64,000 nt of DNA from Paenibacillus albus (GTDB lineage Bacteria > Bacillota > Bacilli > Paenibacillales > Paenibacillaceae): assembly GCF_003952225.1 (NCBI RefSeq), contig NZ_CP034437.1, positions 62,001-126,000 on the forward strand. Direction: 5' to 3'. The position numbers and the translations under genes were made by a program. The notes under the pieces were generated by a model. It saw nothing but the letters and a program-made list of their open reading frames with translations. It was not told the origin of the DNA and did not search any database. The first letter of the stretch is position 1, and every line of letters begins with the position of its first letter. Positions 15,956 through 25,121 of the stretch are shown piece by piece.

Positions 15956-17050
15956 TTAGCCACCAAATACGCTCCTTATGGCCTCCAAATACTTCATGCC
16001 GTGAACCGTATCCGGCTCTAAATATCCGCCTTCCGTCCACTCATTCCACGCATAGATCGTGAACATCCGCGGCGCAAGCTCAGACGCATCGAGGTAGGCC
16101 TTCATTTCCTGCAGCACCGCCTCGAACGCATCCGGCGTATTGCCCGTCAGCACAGGGGAATACGGATATTCGCCCTTCTCATACGGAAGCTCCCAGCTGC
16201 AGCGTGGACTTGGGTCCCAGCCCATCGTGGCATTCGGATAGTAAGGCACATCGAACGCATCGCGGAACTCCGGCCACTTTCGCATCCCCTCTGCCGCACA
16301 ATCCGCATAAGACGCGGACGGGAACGCATCCGGCTCCGCATGGTGAATCCACACATACGACGTGACGCTGTCGATGCCAAGCTCGGCGATCAGCCTATTC
16401 GGGTCTGAGCCAATCACATCGCGATGCTGCTCATTCAGCCCCCACTCAACGAGGTTCAGGTGCAGCTCCCCGCAGCCAGCCTCCCTCGTTTTCTCTCGGA
16501 ACGACTCCAATGCCGCCTTCGTCGCAGCAACGCTCCCGAGCCCTTTTATCAACGTATGGCACTCATAGATGGAGAAATAAAGCTTGCCGTCTATCCGAAG
16601 AAAGTTAGGCTCATTAAAATATTTGATAATTAAATAATCCGTCATCGCATCGAATCTCTCGCGCGTTACCTCGTTATGATTCGCCCACATAATGCCGAAG
16701 CGAAGCCGGTCACGGTTGTTCGCCTGCAGGAACCCATCCTCCAGAGCCCGATGCAGGAACGGTCCTTCACCTCCAAGATCCCAATACCAATCATAGATAA
16801 AAGATGTAATGCCGTGGTCCGCAGCCGCATCAATCTGCTTCTCGGATACAGCCGGGTCGGACTCGTCCAACTCGCCCCAAAGCGGCACCTTCGGCTGCTC
16901 ATGCCCTAAGAAGCGCGGCTTCGCTTCACGCAGCGTCGGCCACTCCGTCCAACCTTCGCCTTTTGCCGCTTCGTTCTTCGGATCAGAATGCCACTGGGGA
17001 AAATAATACACCGCCACTTCGTAGGGATGATTGTGCTTAGACTCACTCAT
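15956..17050 (-). CDS. GH99/WbsX-like TIM-barrel protein
   Basis: 364 residues of the WbsX/GH99-like clan. Signatures are VAVYYFPQWH and GEGWTEWP at the N-terminus, ITSFIYDWYWDLGGEG, and YAWNEWTEGGYLEPD near the C-terminus. GH99 members are endo-alpha-mannanases or endomannosidases; WbsX-like proteins are found in polysaccharide clusters. No signal peptide is seen, so it would act in the cytoplasm on imported oligosaccharides. It is the last gene of the importer operon, 83 nt after the second permease. AGGAGG is 12 nt before the ATG. The substrate is inferred only from context. Confidence 0.75.
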   Translation of the reverse strand: MSESKHNHPYEVAVYYFPQWHSDPKNEAAKGEGWTEWPTLREAKPRFLGHEQPKVPLWGELDESDPAVSEKQIDAAADHGITSFIYDWYWDLGGEGPFLHRALEDGFLQANNRDRLRFGIMWANHNEVTRERFDAMTDYLIIKYFNEPNFLRIDGKLYFSIYECHTLIKGLGSVAATKAALESFREKTREAGCGELHLNLVEWGLNEQHRDVIGSDPNRLIAELGIDSVTSYVWIHHAEPDAFPSASYADCAAEGMRKWPEFRDAFDVPYYPNATMGWDPSPRCSWELPYEKGEYPYSPVLTGNTPDAFEAVLQEMKAYLDASELAPRMFTIYAWNEWTEGGYLEPDTVHGMKYLEAIRSVFGG

Positions 17051-17133
17051 GCTAAGTCATCGCCTCCTATTCGTACCTATCGAATAAAGCCACTCCGAAC
17101 GGCCACCTCACTTACCCTCACACTTCACGCGTC

Positions 17134-17961
17134 TTACCCCTTCACCGCCCCGGCCGTCAAGCCGCGGAGCATATACTTCTGGGTGAACGCGAACAACACG
17201 ATTAGCGGTACCACCGCCAGAACGCTGACGGCGAAGACAGGGCCGTAGTTCACGGACTGCTTATTGAACATGAATTGAACGATCTGCGGCATTAAGGTCA
17301 TCCGGGCCGGGTTATTCAAGAAGATCAGCGGGGTCAGAAAATCATTCCAAACCCCGTACACGTTCGTCACAATAAACGTCCCGGTCGCCGGCAGCAGCAG
17401 CGGGAAAATAATCATCCAGTACAGGCGCATCGGGCCGCAGCCATCAAGGTTAGCCGACTCCTCCAGCTCGCGCGGAATCGACTTCGTGAACGCCGCATAA
17501 AGGAATGAAGCAAACGGGATAAAACCTGCTGTGTAGATGAGCACAAGCAGCGTCCTCGTATTCATCAGATGAATGTCGACTGCCATCCTGAAGAGCGGAA
17601 TGAGCGAGCCGACTCCCGGAATGACCATGCCGGATAAGAAGAACAGGTAAGCGAAGCGGAACAGCCGCTCTGTCCGGCGAGACAGCACATAACCTGCCAT
17701 CGAGGCAACGATAATCGTCAGCAGCAGGGCGCCAGCCGTAATGAGCACCGTATTCGACAGCCCCCGAAAGAAATCCATATCGCGGAAGGCCGCACGGTAA
17801 TAGTCGAAATACAAGCTATGCGGCAGCGCATATGGCTTGAAAAAGTAGCGTGGCTCTTTGAAGCTCATCTCCAGCAGAAACACGACCGGGAACAGAAAAG
17901 CAAGCGCAAACAGCAGCAGAACGCCTTCGAGCAGCAGCGACGGACGTTTGTTCAGCCCCAT
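17134..17961 (-). CDS. Sugar ABC importer permease, MalG type
   Basis: 275 residues with about six hydrophobic segments and the permease-coupling EAA-type loop (ELEESANLDGCGPMRLYWMIIFPLLLP). It is the second inner-membrane subunit of a CUT1 carbohydrate importer. Its ATG overlaps the TAA of the MalF-type gene by one base (TAATG), implying translational coupling. No ATPase gene is present, as is usual where a shared MsmX-like ATPase serves several importers. Confidence 0.9.
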   Translation of the reverse strand: MGLNKRPSLLLEGVLLLFALAFLFPVVFLLEMSFKEPRYFFKPYALPHSLYFDYYRAAFRDMDFFRGLSNTVLITAGALLLTIIVASMAGYVLSRRTERLFRFAYLFFLSGMVIPGVGSLIPLFRMAVDIHLMNTRTLLVLIYTAGFIPFASFLYAAFTKSIPRELEESANLDGCGPMRLYWMIIFPLLLPATGTFIVTNVYGVWNDFLTPLIFLNNPARMTLMPQIVQFMFNKQSVNYGPVFAVSVLAVVPLIVLFAFTQKYMLRGLTAGAVKG

Positions 17962-18839
17962 TACAGCTCGACCTCCCTTCTGCGCGTGATGCTCAGCTGA
18001 ATGACCGTAACGGCGATAATGAAGACCGTCAGCACGATACTGCCAGCAGTCGCGTAGCCATAGCTCTGGTTCTTGAATGCCGCGTTATAGACGGCGAGGA
18101 AGATCGTATACGAGGATGAACCGGGTCCGCCGTTCGTCAGCAGGAACGGCAGATCGAATAAGCGAAGCGCTCCGACGATCGTCAGGAAGAGCACAATCGT
18201 GAACGATGGCATGAGCATTGGGAACGTCACATGGCGGAACAGCGCAATCCCTTTGGCCCCTTCAATATCGGCCGCTTCGTAGATATCAGTAGGAATCGCT
18301 TGAAGCCCGGCGAGATAAATGACGGCGCAATAGCCGATGGCCTGCCACTGTGTCAGCAGAATAATAGTTGGAAAAGAGGTGTACACCGTGCCAAGCCAGT
18401 CCTGCACATTAGCCTCACCAATGATGCGCGTCAGAATGCCGTTAGCGAATCCGTCGAACTTCAATATTTCTCCCCAGACGACGGACGTAACGACTAAGCT
18501 GATAATAACCGGGAGATAGAACGAGGTACGCAAGAAGCCCCGCGTTCGGAATTTCTTATTGAGCAGCACGGCCAGCAGCAGCGCCAGCGGATTTTGCACG
18601 AGAAGCCCAAACACGACCATTTTCAGCGTATTTTTCATCCCATCGAGCATTTGCACATCTTGAAACAAATAACGATAGTTGCTCAGTCCCACGTACCGCG
18701 GCGTCTTAACGCCATTCCATTCCGTGAAAGAGTAATAGATGCTCTGCAGGAACGGATAGAAGAAGAACATGCCGAAAATAACAAAGGCCGGCAGAAGAAA
18801 CAAACAGGCGATCCAGTATTGCTTGCGGCTTAGACTCAT
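17961..18839 (-). CDS. Sugar ABC importer permease, MalF type
   Basis: 292 residues with six membrane helices and the EAA-type loop IYEAADIEGAKGIALFRHVTFP near residue 195. It pairs with the overlapping MalG-type permease and the lipoprotein encoded 97 nt upstream. AGGTGAAG precedes the ATG. The ligand is unknown; the GH99-like partner and YesMN-type neighbours suggest a plant or fungal oligosaccharide. Confidence 0.9.
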   Translation of the reverse strand: MSLSRKQYWIACLFLLPAFVIFGMFFFYPFLQSIYYSFTEWNGVKTPRYVGLSNYRYLFQDVQMLDGMKNTLKMVVFGLLVQNPLALLLAVLLNKKFRTRGFLRTSFYLPVIISLVVTSVVWGEILKFDGFANGILTRIIGEANVQDWLGTVYTSFPTIILLTQWQAIGYCAVIYLAGLQAIPTDIYEAADIEGAKGIALFRHVTFPMLMPSFTIVLFLTIVGALRLFDLPFLLTNGGPGSSSYTIFLAVYNAAFKNQSYGYATAGSIVLTVFIIAVTVIQLSITRRREVEL

Positions 18840-18880
18840 TCTCGCTTCACCTACGTTTCGTCGCTTAGGTCTATTAAATG

Positions 18881-18909
18881 CGTTCAGCCGCAGAGCCTGC
18901 GGCTGAACG
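18881..18909 (-). promoter_or_regulatory. Intercistronic hairpin between binding-protein and permease genes
   Basis: A perfect 13-bp stem CGTTCAGCCGCAG/CTGCGGCTGAACG with a 3-nt loop, lacking a proper T-tract. This placement commonly stabilises the binding-protein message and lowers permease expression; the function is inferred. Confidence 0.7.
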
Positions 18910-18936
18910 TGAATCCGAACTCGACTTCTTTTATGC

Positions 18937-20394
18937 TTATTGCGCCGGAGGAGTCACTGTCGCTTTGTCTTTATCGAAGCTCGCTTGCGCGGCCTTCAGA
19001 TCATCCGCATTAAATTTGACGCCGGAGACGACCTTCGTCAGCAAATCCATCATATTCGTAGCCGAGCTGATCGGAATAAAGTTGCTTAGGTTCGAGGTTA
19101 CGACCGTGCTGCTATCCACCGCCGCCTGTACTTCGTTCATAGCAGGATCATCGTATTGAACCGTCACGTCGGTGAAGGAAGAAAGCGCACCGTCACCCTT
19201 CATGAATGGACTGATGATCTCTGCGGAAGTAATCAAGTTGACCAGATCCTTCGACTCCTGCATGAGCTCCGTCTTCGCATTAATGCCGAGCGCCTCGTTG
19301 CTGCCTAGTCCCATCGCCACTTTGCCATCGTCGTTTGCAAGCGGGAAGTAGCCGATATCGAACTTATCGAAGCCGCCTTTGTTGATATTGTCGGCGTTCG
19401 CGCCAGGCATCCATGGGCCTTGAACGATCATGGCCGCATCGCCGGAGGCGAACATTTGGCCCGATTGCGGCCAGTCGATGCTGATTGCGTTCTTGTTGAA
19501 GTAGCCCTTCGATTTCATCGTCTCGAAGTTCTGATACACCTTCTGAATAATGGCATCCTCATTGATCTTCTGCTCACCGCTGTACACCTTTTGACCGAGC
19601 GTCGGATCATCCAGCTGATAGGAATTCAGCCAGTTGTAGTAGAACAGGTTCGCCGTCCACTGGTCTTTGAAGCCGAGCGTGATCGGCGTTTTGCCCGAAG
19701 CTTTAATCTTATCAGCTGCAGCGAACAGCTCTGGTGTCGTCTTAGGCACGGTTATGCCCAGATCGGAGAAGATCTTCTTGTTATACCAGACGCCTCCGCC
19801 GATCGAGAGACCCATTGGCACGCCGAAGGTTTTGCCGTCTGCATGCGTTTGGAAATCCTTCTGACCGCCGTCGTTAAGACGCGCTACCCAAGGCTCTGCT
19901 GACAGATCGGCAAGATTGCCTGACTTCGCAAAATCAACGTTCTGATAGAACACGACATCCGGCGCGGAGCCTGATGCGAACTGTGCCTTCAGCTTATCAA
20001 AATAAGTCGCGCCAAGTACGACATCCCACTGGATCTTCGCCTTCGGATACAGCTTCGCGTACGCGGCTTCAACGTCTTTCTTGAATTGAACCATGTATGG
20101 ACGGTCATCGAGGAACCAAGCGCCGACACGGATCGTGAATTCCTTATCATTGCCTGCTGCGGCATTCGAGCCTGAATTGTCCGTCGTGGCATTCGAGGTT
20201 GAATCATTCGCGGCAGCCGTATTGCTGTTGTCCGTACCGGAGTTGCTGCTTGTGTTGTTGCTTGTATTCGTGCTCGTATCCGTCGATGAAGCATTATTGC
20301 TTGTGCTGCCGTTGTTGTTTGAGCCGCCGCAAGCCGACACTACGGTCGTTAGCAGAAGCACGCTTGCAAGCGCCGATAATCCTTTGAGCTTCAT
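18937..20394 (-). CDS. Sugar-binding lipoprotein of ABC importer (family 1)
   Basis: 485 residues. A lipoprotein signal peptide ends in VVSACGGS (Cys anchors lipid). A low-complexity Asn/Ser/Thr linker of about 60 residues follows, then a family 1 extracellular solute-binding domain (FTIRVGAWFLDD, VLGATYFDKLKAQFASGSAPDVVF, MIVQGPWMPG). It captures the oligosaccharide outside the membrane and hands it to the MalFG-type permeases. It is the first gene of the operon. AGAGGGTG precedes the ATG. The linker resembles those of the other two binding proteins in this window. Confidence 0.9.
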   Translation of the reverse strand: MKLKGLSALASVLLLTTVVSACGGSNNNGSTSNNASSTDTSTNTSNNTSSNSGTDNSNTAAANDSTSNATTDNSGSNAAAGNDKEFTIRVGAWFLDDRPYMVQFKKDVEAAYAKLYPKAKIQWDVVLGATYFDKLKAQFASGSAPDVVFYQNVDFAKSGNLADLSAEPWVARLNDGGQKDFQTHADGKTFGVPMGLSIGGGVWYNKKIFSDLGITVPKTTPELFAAADKIKASGKTPITLGFKDQWTANLFYYNWLNSYQLDDPTLGQKVYSGEQKINEDAIIQKVYQNFETMKSKGYFNKNAISIDWPQSGQMFASGDAAMIVQGPWMPGANADNINKGGFDKFDIGYFPLANDDGKVAMGLGSNEALGINAKTELMQESKDLVNLITSAEIISPFMKGDGALSSFTDVTVQYDDPAMNEVQAAVDSSTVVTSNLSNFIPISSATNMMDLLTKVVSGVKFNADDLKAAQASFDKDKATVTPPAQ

Positions 20395-20552
20395 TGCTAC
20401 AACACCCTCTTTTCTAGTCTCTTATTTCGTTTACAGGATAAGTGTAGCGCTTTCATGAATCCGAAAGGATAGCTGCATTTTACCGTTTCTGTGTTGGATT
20501 TGACCTTGATAGAGCTAGGTAGCAGCGGGCGGCTAGGTAACTCAGCCACGCT

Positions 20553-20579
20553 CTGAGAGTTCGGAAATTCGACTCTCAG
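20553..20579. repeat. Single CTGAGAGT-N11-ACTCTCAG dyad
   Basis: A perfect 8-bp dyad with an 11-bp centre lying 4 nt beyond the response-regulator stop codon. It has the same arm sequence and loop length as the four dyads at 57156-57344, but stands alone. It may also help end transcription of the regulator gene, though no T-run follows. Confidence 0.75.
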
Positions 20580-20583
20580 CTGC

Positions 20584-22161
20584 TCACAACTCGCCAGCCC
20601 CATTGCCGCCTCTAACCTGCGCCCGATACGCGCTCGGCGAGAGCCCTACCTTCTTCTTGAACATGAAGCTGAAGTGCGCCGTATCCTTGAAGCCGACCGC
20701 ATAGGCGACCTCGTAGCTCCTCATGTCTTCGCGCAACAGCTTGTTCTTCGCCGCTTCAATCCGATAGTCCCACAGCATGTCGGTGAAATTGGTTCCCGTC
20801 TCCTTCTTGATCAGCCGGCTAAGATAGGAATAGTTCACGTTCAGCTTCTGCGCGACCGATTGCAGCGTAAGATCCTCCGCGAACTGCTCCCGGATTAGCT
20901 TCCGGACATTTGCAATGACCTGCAGCGGCGACTCCTGAATCTCCTGTCGCATCAGCTCTTGATAAGCAAGGAGCTGCTTCTCCAGCTCCTTCATGATATC
21001 TGTCAGCAGCACCGCGTGGATGAGCTTCTCGCGTATATCGACACTTATGCCGTGCGACGGCCTTATACCGAAATCGGCAAGCGCCGTCTCCGCCTTCTCG
21101 ATGACGCCGATCGCGTAATGCTGCATCTCCTTCTTGCTCGCACCGACGGAGAGCATGCTGCGGTACGAATCCTTAAGCAAGGAGCGAATCGGCTCGGGAT
21201 CTGCCTGGCGCAGCGCATCGGCGATTAACGAGAGCGACGCATCCGTTTCCTTCTCCTTCTCGGACAAGAATGACTCCAGCGCATCGTAGGCGACGACCGA
21301 GTTCTTGCCGAGCAGCATGCGGTATTCCATGCAGCGCTTCACCTGCTTCAGCGCCTCAGGCAGCTGGCAGAAGGAGCTGAAGCTCTGGCTGATGCCGACA
21401 GACAGCGACAGCTCGCGCGCGAAGCTGAAGCTGAAACGGCCCTCGCCGGCGATCTCCTTCGCGAACGTCATTAGCTGTTCACGCTCAGCAGCAGCAGCGC
21501 CTTCCCGCAGCGGCACGAACAGATAGATGCCGCTCGCGGCCGAAGCCGTCCGGCCCTGCAAGCCGCTTCTGCCTGCGGCCGCCTCCAGCTGTCCGCGCAC
21601 ATGCGCCGCCGCGAACGGGAAATGCTCGCCTTCGACAGCGCGCGGAGCGTCGAGCTCCGCGTACAGCAGGATGAAGCTGCCATCCCGCAGTCCCTGCGCC
21701 TGCAGCCATTCCTGCTTGTACGCGCTGCTATGCTTCTCGCTTGCCAGCAGCTCGAAGAACCGATCATGCTCGCGCCAGCCTGCGAGCAGCGGCTCATGCA
21801 CCCGAAGCGTCGCAACCGTACGCGTCAGCTCTTCCGGCAGAAACGGCTTCGTCAGGAAGTCCGACACACCAAGCTTAACCGCCTGCCTCGCATAATCGAA
21901 CTCATGATAAGCCGTCAGGAAGATGATCGGCATATCAGGATAGCGCTGCCGCACCCGCTCCGCGAATGTAATGCCGTCCATTACCGGCATGCGGATATCG
22001 GTAATGATGACGTCAGGCAGCTCCCCTTGCAGCAGCAGGCCCAGCGCCTCTTCCCCATTCGCCGCTGTCCATGCGACTTCGCAGCCAATCTCCCGCCAGC
22101 CGCTCATCGCTGCAAGAAACTCGCGAATCTCCCGCTCGTCGTCCACAATCATAATGCGCAT
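20584..22161 (-). CDS. YesN-type response regulator with AraC DNA-binding domain
   Basis: 525 residues. The receiver domain (MRIMIVDDERE, phosphoacceptor Asp55 in VIITDIRMP, FLTAYHEF, FLTKPF) is followed by a long linker domain. The C-terminal AraC double helix-turn-helix holds LTLQSVAQKLNVNYSYLSRLIKKETG and YEVAYAVGFKDTAHFSFMFKK. It is co-transcribed with the sensor kinase 6 nt upstream. In Paenibacillaceae such pairs usually switch on the adjacent sugar importer, here 18937-20394 and downstream genes. GGGAGG precedes the ATG. Confidence 0.9.
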   Translation of the reverse strand: MRIMIVDDEREIREFLAAMSGWREIGCEVAWTAANGEEALGLLLQGELPDVIITDIRMPVMDGITFAERVRQRYPDMPIIFLTAYHEFDYARQAVKLGVSDFLTKPFLPEELTRTVATLRVHEPLLAGWREHDRFFELLASEKHSSAYKQEWLQAQGLRDGSFILLYAELDAPRAVEGEHFPFAAAHVRGQLEAAAGRSGLQGRTASAASGIYLFVPLREGAAAAEREQLMTFAKEIAGEGRFSFSFARELSLSVGISQSFSSFCQLPEALKQVKRCMEYRMLLGKNSVVAYDALESFLSEKEKETDASLSLIADALRQADPEPIRSLLKDSYRSMLSVGASKKEMQHYAIGVIEKAETALADFGIRPSHGISVDIREKLIHAVLLTDIMKELEKQLLAYQELMRQEIQESPLQVIANVRKLIREQFAEDLTLQSVAQKLNVNYSYLSRLIKKETGTNFTDMLWDYRIEAAKNKLLREDMRSYEVAYAVGFKDTAHFSFMFKKKVGLSPSAYRAQVRGGNGAGEL

Positions 22162-22167
22162 GAATGG

Positions 22168-23892
22168 TCAGCCTCCCTCATTCTCTTGGATGATCTGTAT
22201 CGGCATTAGCACTCTCGTAATCGTCGTCGTTTCGCGATGCATAAGGCTGACCCCATAGGTGTTGCCGTAGTGAAGCCGCAATCTGGCATTCGCATTCTCA
22301 AGTCCTGTGCCAAGTCCCTTTGAATGGCGATACTCCGCCACTTGAGCTGCCGCCGTCTCCTGCTGAGCGCTGCCTGCAAGCGAGCTGTTCTCGATCTCAA
22401 TGACCAGCTCGTACTGCTCTTCCTTTACCGTAATGGCAATGCTCCCGCCCTCCGGCAGCCGGTCGATGCCATGCACAACCGCATTCTCGACGAGCGGCTG
22501 CAGCAGCAGCTTCGGCACGGCGATCTGACGGTACATATCCGGCAGGTCTATCGTATAGGCCAATCGATCACCGTAGCGATAGCGGTGAATCTCCAAGTAT
22601 TTGCGCACGAATTCCAATTCCGTATCCAGGGCGACGAACGCATTGCCCGGCGTAATCGAGAAACGGAAAATGCCTGACAAGTGCTGCACCATCTGCGGAA
22701 TATGCTTCGCCTTCTCCGGCGTGTACGACATGATGCTGATGTACTCCATCGTGTTGTATAGGAAATGCGGGTTTATGTACATACGGATCGCCTTCAGTTC
22801 AGCTTCACGAATCATCAGCTCATTCTTGTAGTTCGTCTCGATGAGATGGCTCGTCCGTACGACGAGGCTGTTGAAGCTGTTGCAAAGCATGGCAACCTCA
22901 TCCTTGGACGTAATGCCGCTGATGAGCTGGTATTCCTCCCGCTCCGCCGCTCGCATGAGGCGCGTCAGCCGTTGAATCGGAATCGTGATCCGGCGCAAAA
23001 TGACGTACGTCACAATCGTAATTGCGAGCCAAGCGGCAACCGTCACGCCAATGGAGAACAGCGCTTGCTTCTGCACGAGCCCGCCCGTGCCGGGATTAGC
23101 GAACAGCACATACTGAAATTCCGAGTAGCGCGACTTCTGCCGAATGACGAGATCGCTAAGCGGACCGCGTACGTCGAGCAGATGGCCGATTTGGTTCAGC
23201 TTTGAAGCGGTCATGATCTGATTATCGGCATTCGTAATGTAGAAGGTACCTGACTTGTAGCTGTCGAACAGCTTCTGCACCTTAGCGGCATCGAGCGTAA
23301 TGATAAGACGTCCAATCTCCGAGTCGGCGGAGGGACGCTGGCCTTCGTCGAAGATTTTCACCACGCATGACATGCGTTTATCGTCATTAAAGAACGCCCA
23401 CTCGGGCATTCGGTCGAATTCAAAGGGCATTTTCCAAAAAGCATCTTTATACAGGAGGTGGTTGCTCGGATCGGTGCTATATAGCATATGTTTCTTATCA
23501 AGGACATAGATATTGCCGACAAAATCGCCAATCTTCAGCCGTGCGGTCGCAAGCTCCGACTGGAGCAGCTCAACAACGGAACCGTTAAGCGCAGCATTCA
23601 CCTGTCCCTTCTTCGCATTGCGAAACATGGCCTGAATGAATACGTTTTCACTAATAGGGAGCATCTGGCTCTTTACGGCGTACAAGACTTCGTCGAAGCT
23701 TTGAGCGGAATGGGACAAGCCTTGCTGCGCTTCTTCTGCGGCTTTCTTCTCAATAAGGTGGCTGGAGCGGATGTAGAAGGTGGAACTGACAATGATTAAC
23801 GGAATTAACGTCAGGAGCGAGTAAATAATGAGCATCTTGTAGAACAACCTGGAGCGAATGGGATCTAGCAAATGCAAGTTCAGCCATTTCAT
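22168..23892 (-). CDS. YesM-type sensor histidine kinase
   Basis: 574 residues. The order is: an N-terminal membrane helix (MLIIYSLLTLIPLIIVSSTF), a long extracellular sensor region, a second helix near 290 (GVTVAAWLAITIVTYVILRR), a HAMP domain, a His_kinase domain with MYINPHFLYN (His376), and a GHKL ATPase domain (LVENAVVHGID, GLGTGLENANARL). It senses a sugar or wall signal outside the cell and phosphorylates the adjacent regulator. AGGAGACCTCCT precedes the ATG. Confidence 0.9.
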   Translation of the reverse strand: MKWLNLHLLDPIRSRLFYKMLIIYSLLTLIPLIIVSSTFYIRSSHLIEKKAAEEAQQGLSHSAQSFDEVLYAVKSQMLPISENVFIQAMFRNAKKGQVNAALNGSVVELLQSELATARLKIGDFVGNIYVLDKKHMLYSTDPSNHLLYKDAFWKMPFEFDRMPEWAFFNDDKRMSCVVKIFDEGQRPSADSEIGRLIITLDAAKVQKLFDSYKSGTFYITNADNQIMTASKLNQIGHLLDVRGPLSDLVIRQKSRYSEFQYVLFANPGTGGLVQKQALFSIGVTVAAWLAITIVTYVILRRITIPIQRLTRLMRAAEREEYQLISGITSKDEVAMLCNSFNSLVVRTSHLIETNYKNELMIREAELKAIRMYINPHFLYNTMEYISIMSYTPEKAKHIPQMVQHLSGIFRFSITPGNAFVALDTELEFVRKYLEIHRYRYGDRLAYTIDLPDMYRQIAVPKLLLQPLVENAVVHGIDRLPEGGSIAITVKEEQYELVIEIENSSLAGSAQQETAAAQVAEYRHSKGLGTGLENANARLRLHYGNTYGVSLMHRETTTITRVLMPIQIIQENEGG

Positions 23893-23984
23893 AGGAGGTC
23901 TCCTGTTCGGTTATTAAGCTGCTTAAAGATGGGGATTTGCCTCTATTATGCTATAAACGATAGGATATGCAATAGTCCATATAG

Positions 23985-24022
23985 CAAAAAGAAGCCCGCA
24001 GCGTGTAATAGCCGCAGACTTC
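23985..24022 (-). terminator. Terminator of the gerABC operon
   Basis: GAAGTCTGCGGC/GCTGCGGGCTTC hairpin with TTTTTG tail on the minus strand, 6 nt after the gerC-like stop codon. Confidence 0.85.
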
Positions 24023-24027
24023 CATGG

Positions 24028-25121
24028 TTAGTCCAGAACGCCGGTATTCAAGATCGTCACCTTGATCTTCGGCTTGATCGTAAGCTTCGGGTACGTCTCA
24101 CTCCAATTCATCCCTTTGTACAGGTTCGGATGATAGGCCGCTAACTGATGTCCCAGCTGAAAATAATCACAGTTCGCCTGCTGCAGAGTCGCAATGATTG
24201 TCTCCGCCTCCTTCGTGAGCCTCTCGCTGAGCTTTTTCTCGATTTCCTTCAGCACTGATGTGGTGTGCGTGGCATAAGGCCCGTCTTCAAGTAACTTGAC
24301 ATCCAGCTTCAGCGAAATGTCCATTTCACGAAGACCCTTATTATCGTAGATGGTGTGATAGCCATTCTTGCTGCCCTGAATCCGAATCGTATATTCATCA
24401 CCGTTAAAATTACGGGTAATAGCTTGGGTTCTGCTGGGAGCTCCAGCCATTAGGCAGGCCAGTAGGGTTTGTTTAATATCCAAATTCTTGCCCGTGTACT
24501 TGCCGTCATGAAACAAGGCGACTCCCTTAAGCTGGGCCCCTTCCTGATAAGGCACAAATCGATTAAGCGCAAAATCATCGATAAAATCCGTCCCCCCAAG
24601 GATATAGCGAAGCAGCTTATTCGTCGGGATGTCCCCCGCTCCGTCTCACTGGCTAATATTCCGTTCAGGAAATCCGAAGTCGTCTGTTCCTTGATCCTCT
24701 TCTTGGACAATAGCTGCGAGAGATCGCCGTCGTACACCGCAAGACTGGCATACAGCGGATTGGATACGAACTGACCCACGGAATTTAGATATTTCAGCGG
24801 CTCATCTTTCGCGAAGCGTGTACTTATCAGATACAGCCTTGTTTCCTGAACCGTTAATACGCCGGGCATCGAGCTATTGGCCAAAAGTACCGATTCATAC
24901 ATACTGTTACCTGATTGTTCAATATAAATGCTAGACGGTTTGCCGCCGCCTTGACTCGCCTCCCTGAGCGAGGAGATGAGATAGCCTACCTTGAGCTTCT
25001 TGCTGTCACCTACATAATCGATGCCGACAATATCGACAAACAGCTGGTCCTTGAGCCTAAGCTGATCCCAGCAGCCTGTAAGCAGCAGACACATCATCAG
25101 CGCCGCAAATCCTCTCTTCAT
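24028..25121 (-). pseudogene. gerC: gerC-like germination lipoprotein, frameshifted
   Basis: Ger(x)C-family lipoprotein of the spore germinant receptor. The start MKRGFAALMMCLLLTGCWDQ has a lipobox and an AGGGAGGAA ribosome site, and overlaps the gerB stop (ATGA). The frame runs to SETERG, then must shift at a run of five C (24633-24637, plus strand) to continue as DIPTNKLLRYILGGTDFIDD and on to the normal end (IKVTILNTGVLD). The 1094-nt span is one base short of a 364-residue gene. One missing G explains it. Sequencing error, a real mutation or phase variation cannot be told apart here. Confidence 0.85.

Noticed and set aside
20442-20456. CcpA cre site upstream of the first sugar-binding lipoprotein
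   Set aside because: TGTAGCGCTTTCA resembles cre but lacks one position of the spacing and several consensus bases; too weak to call.
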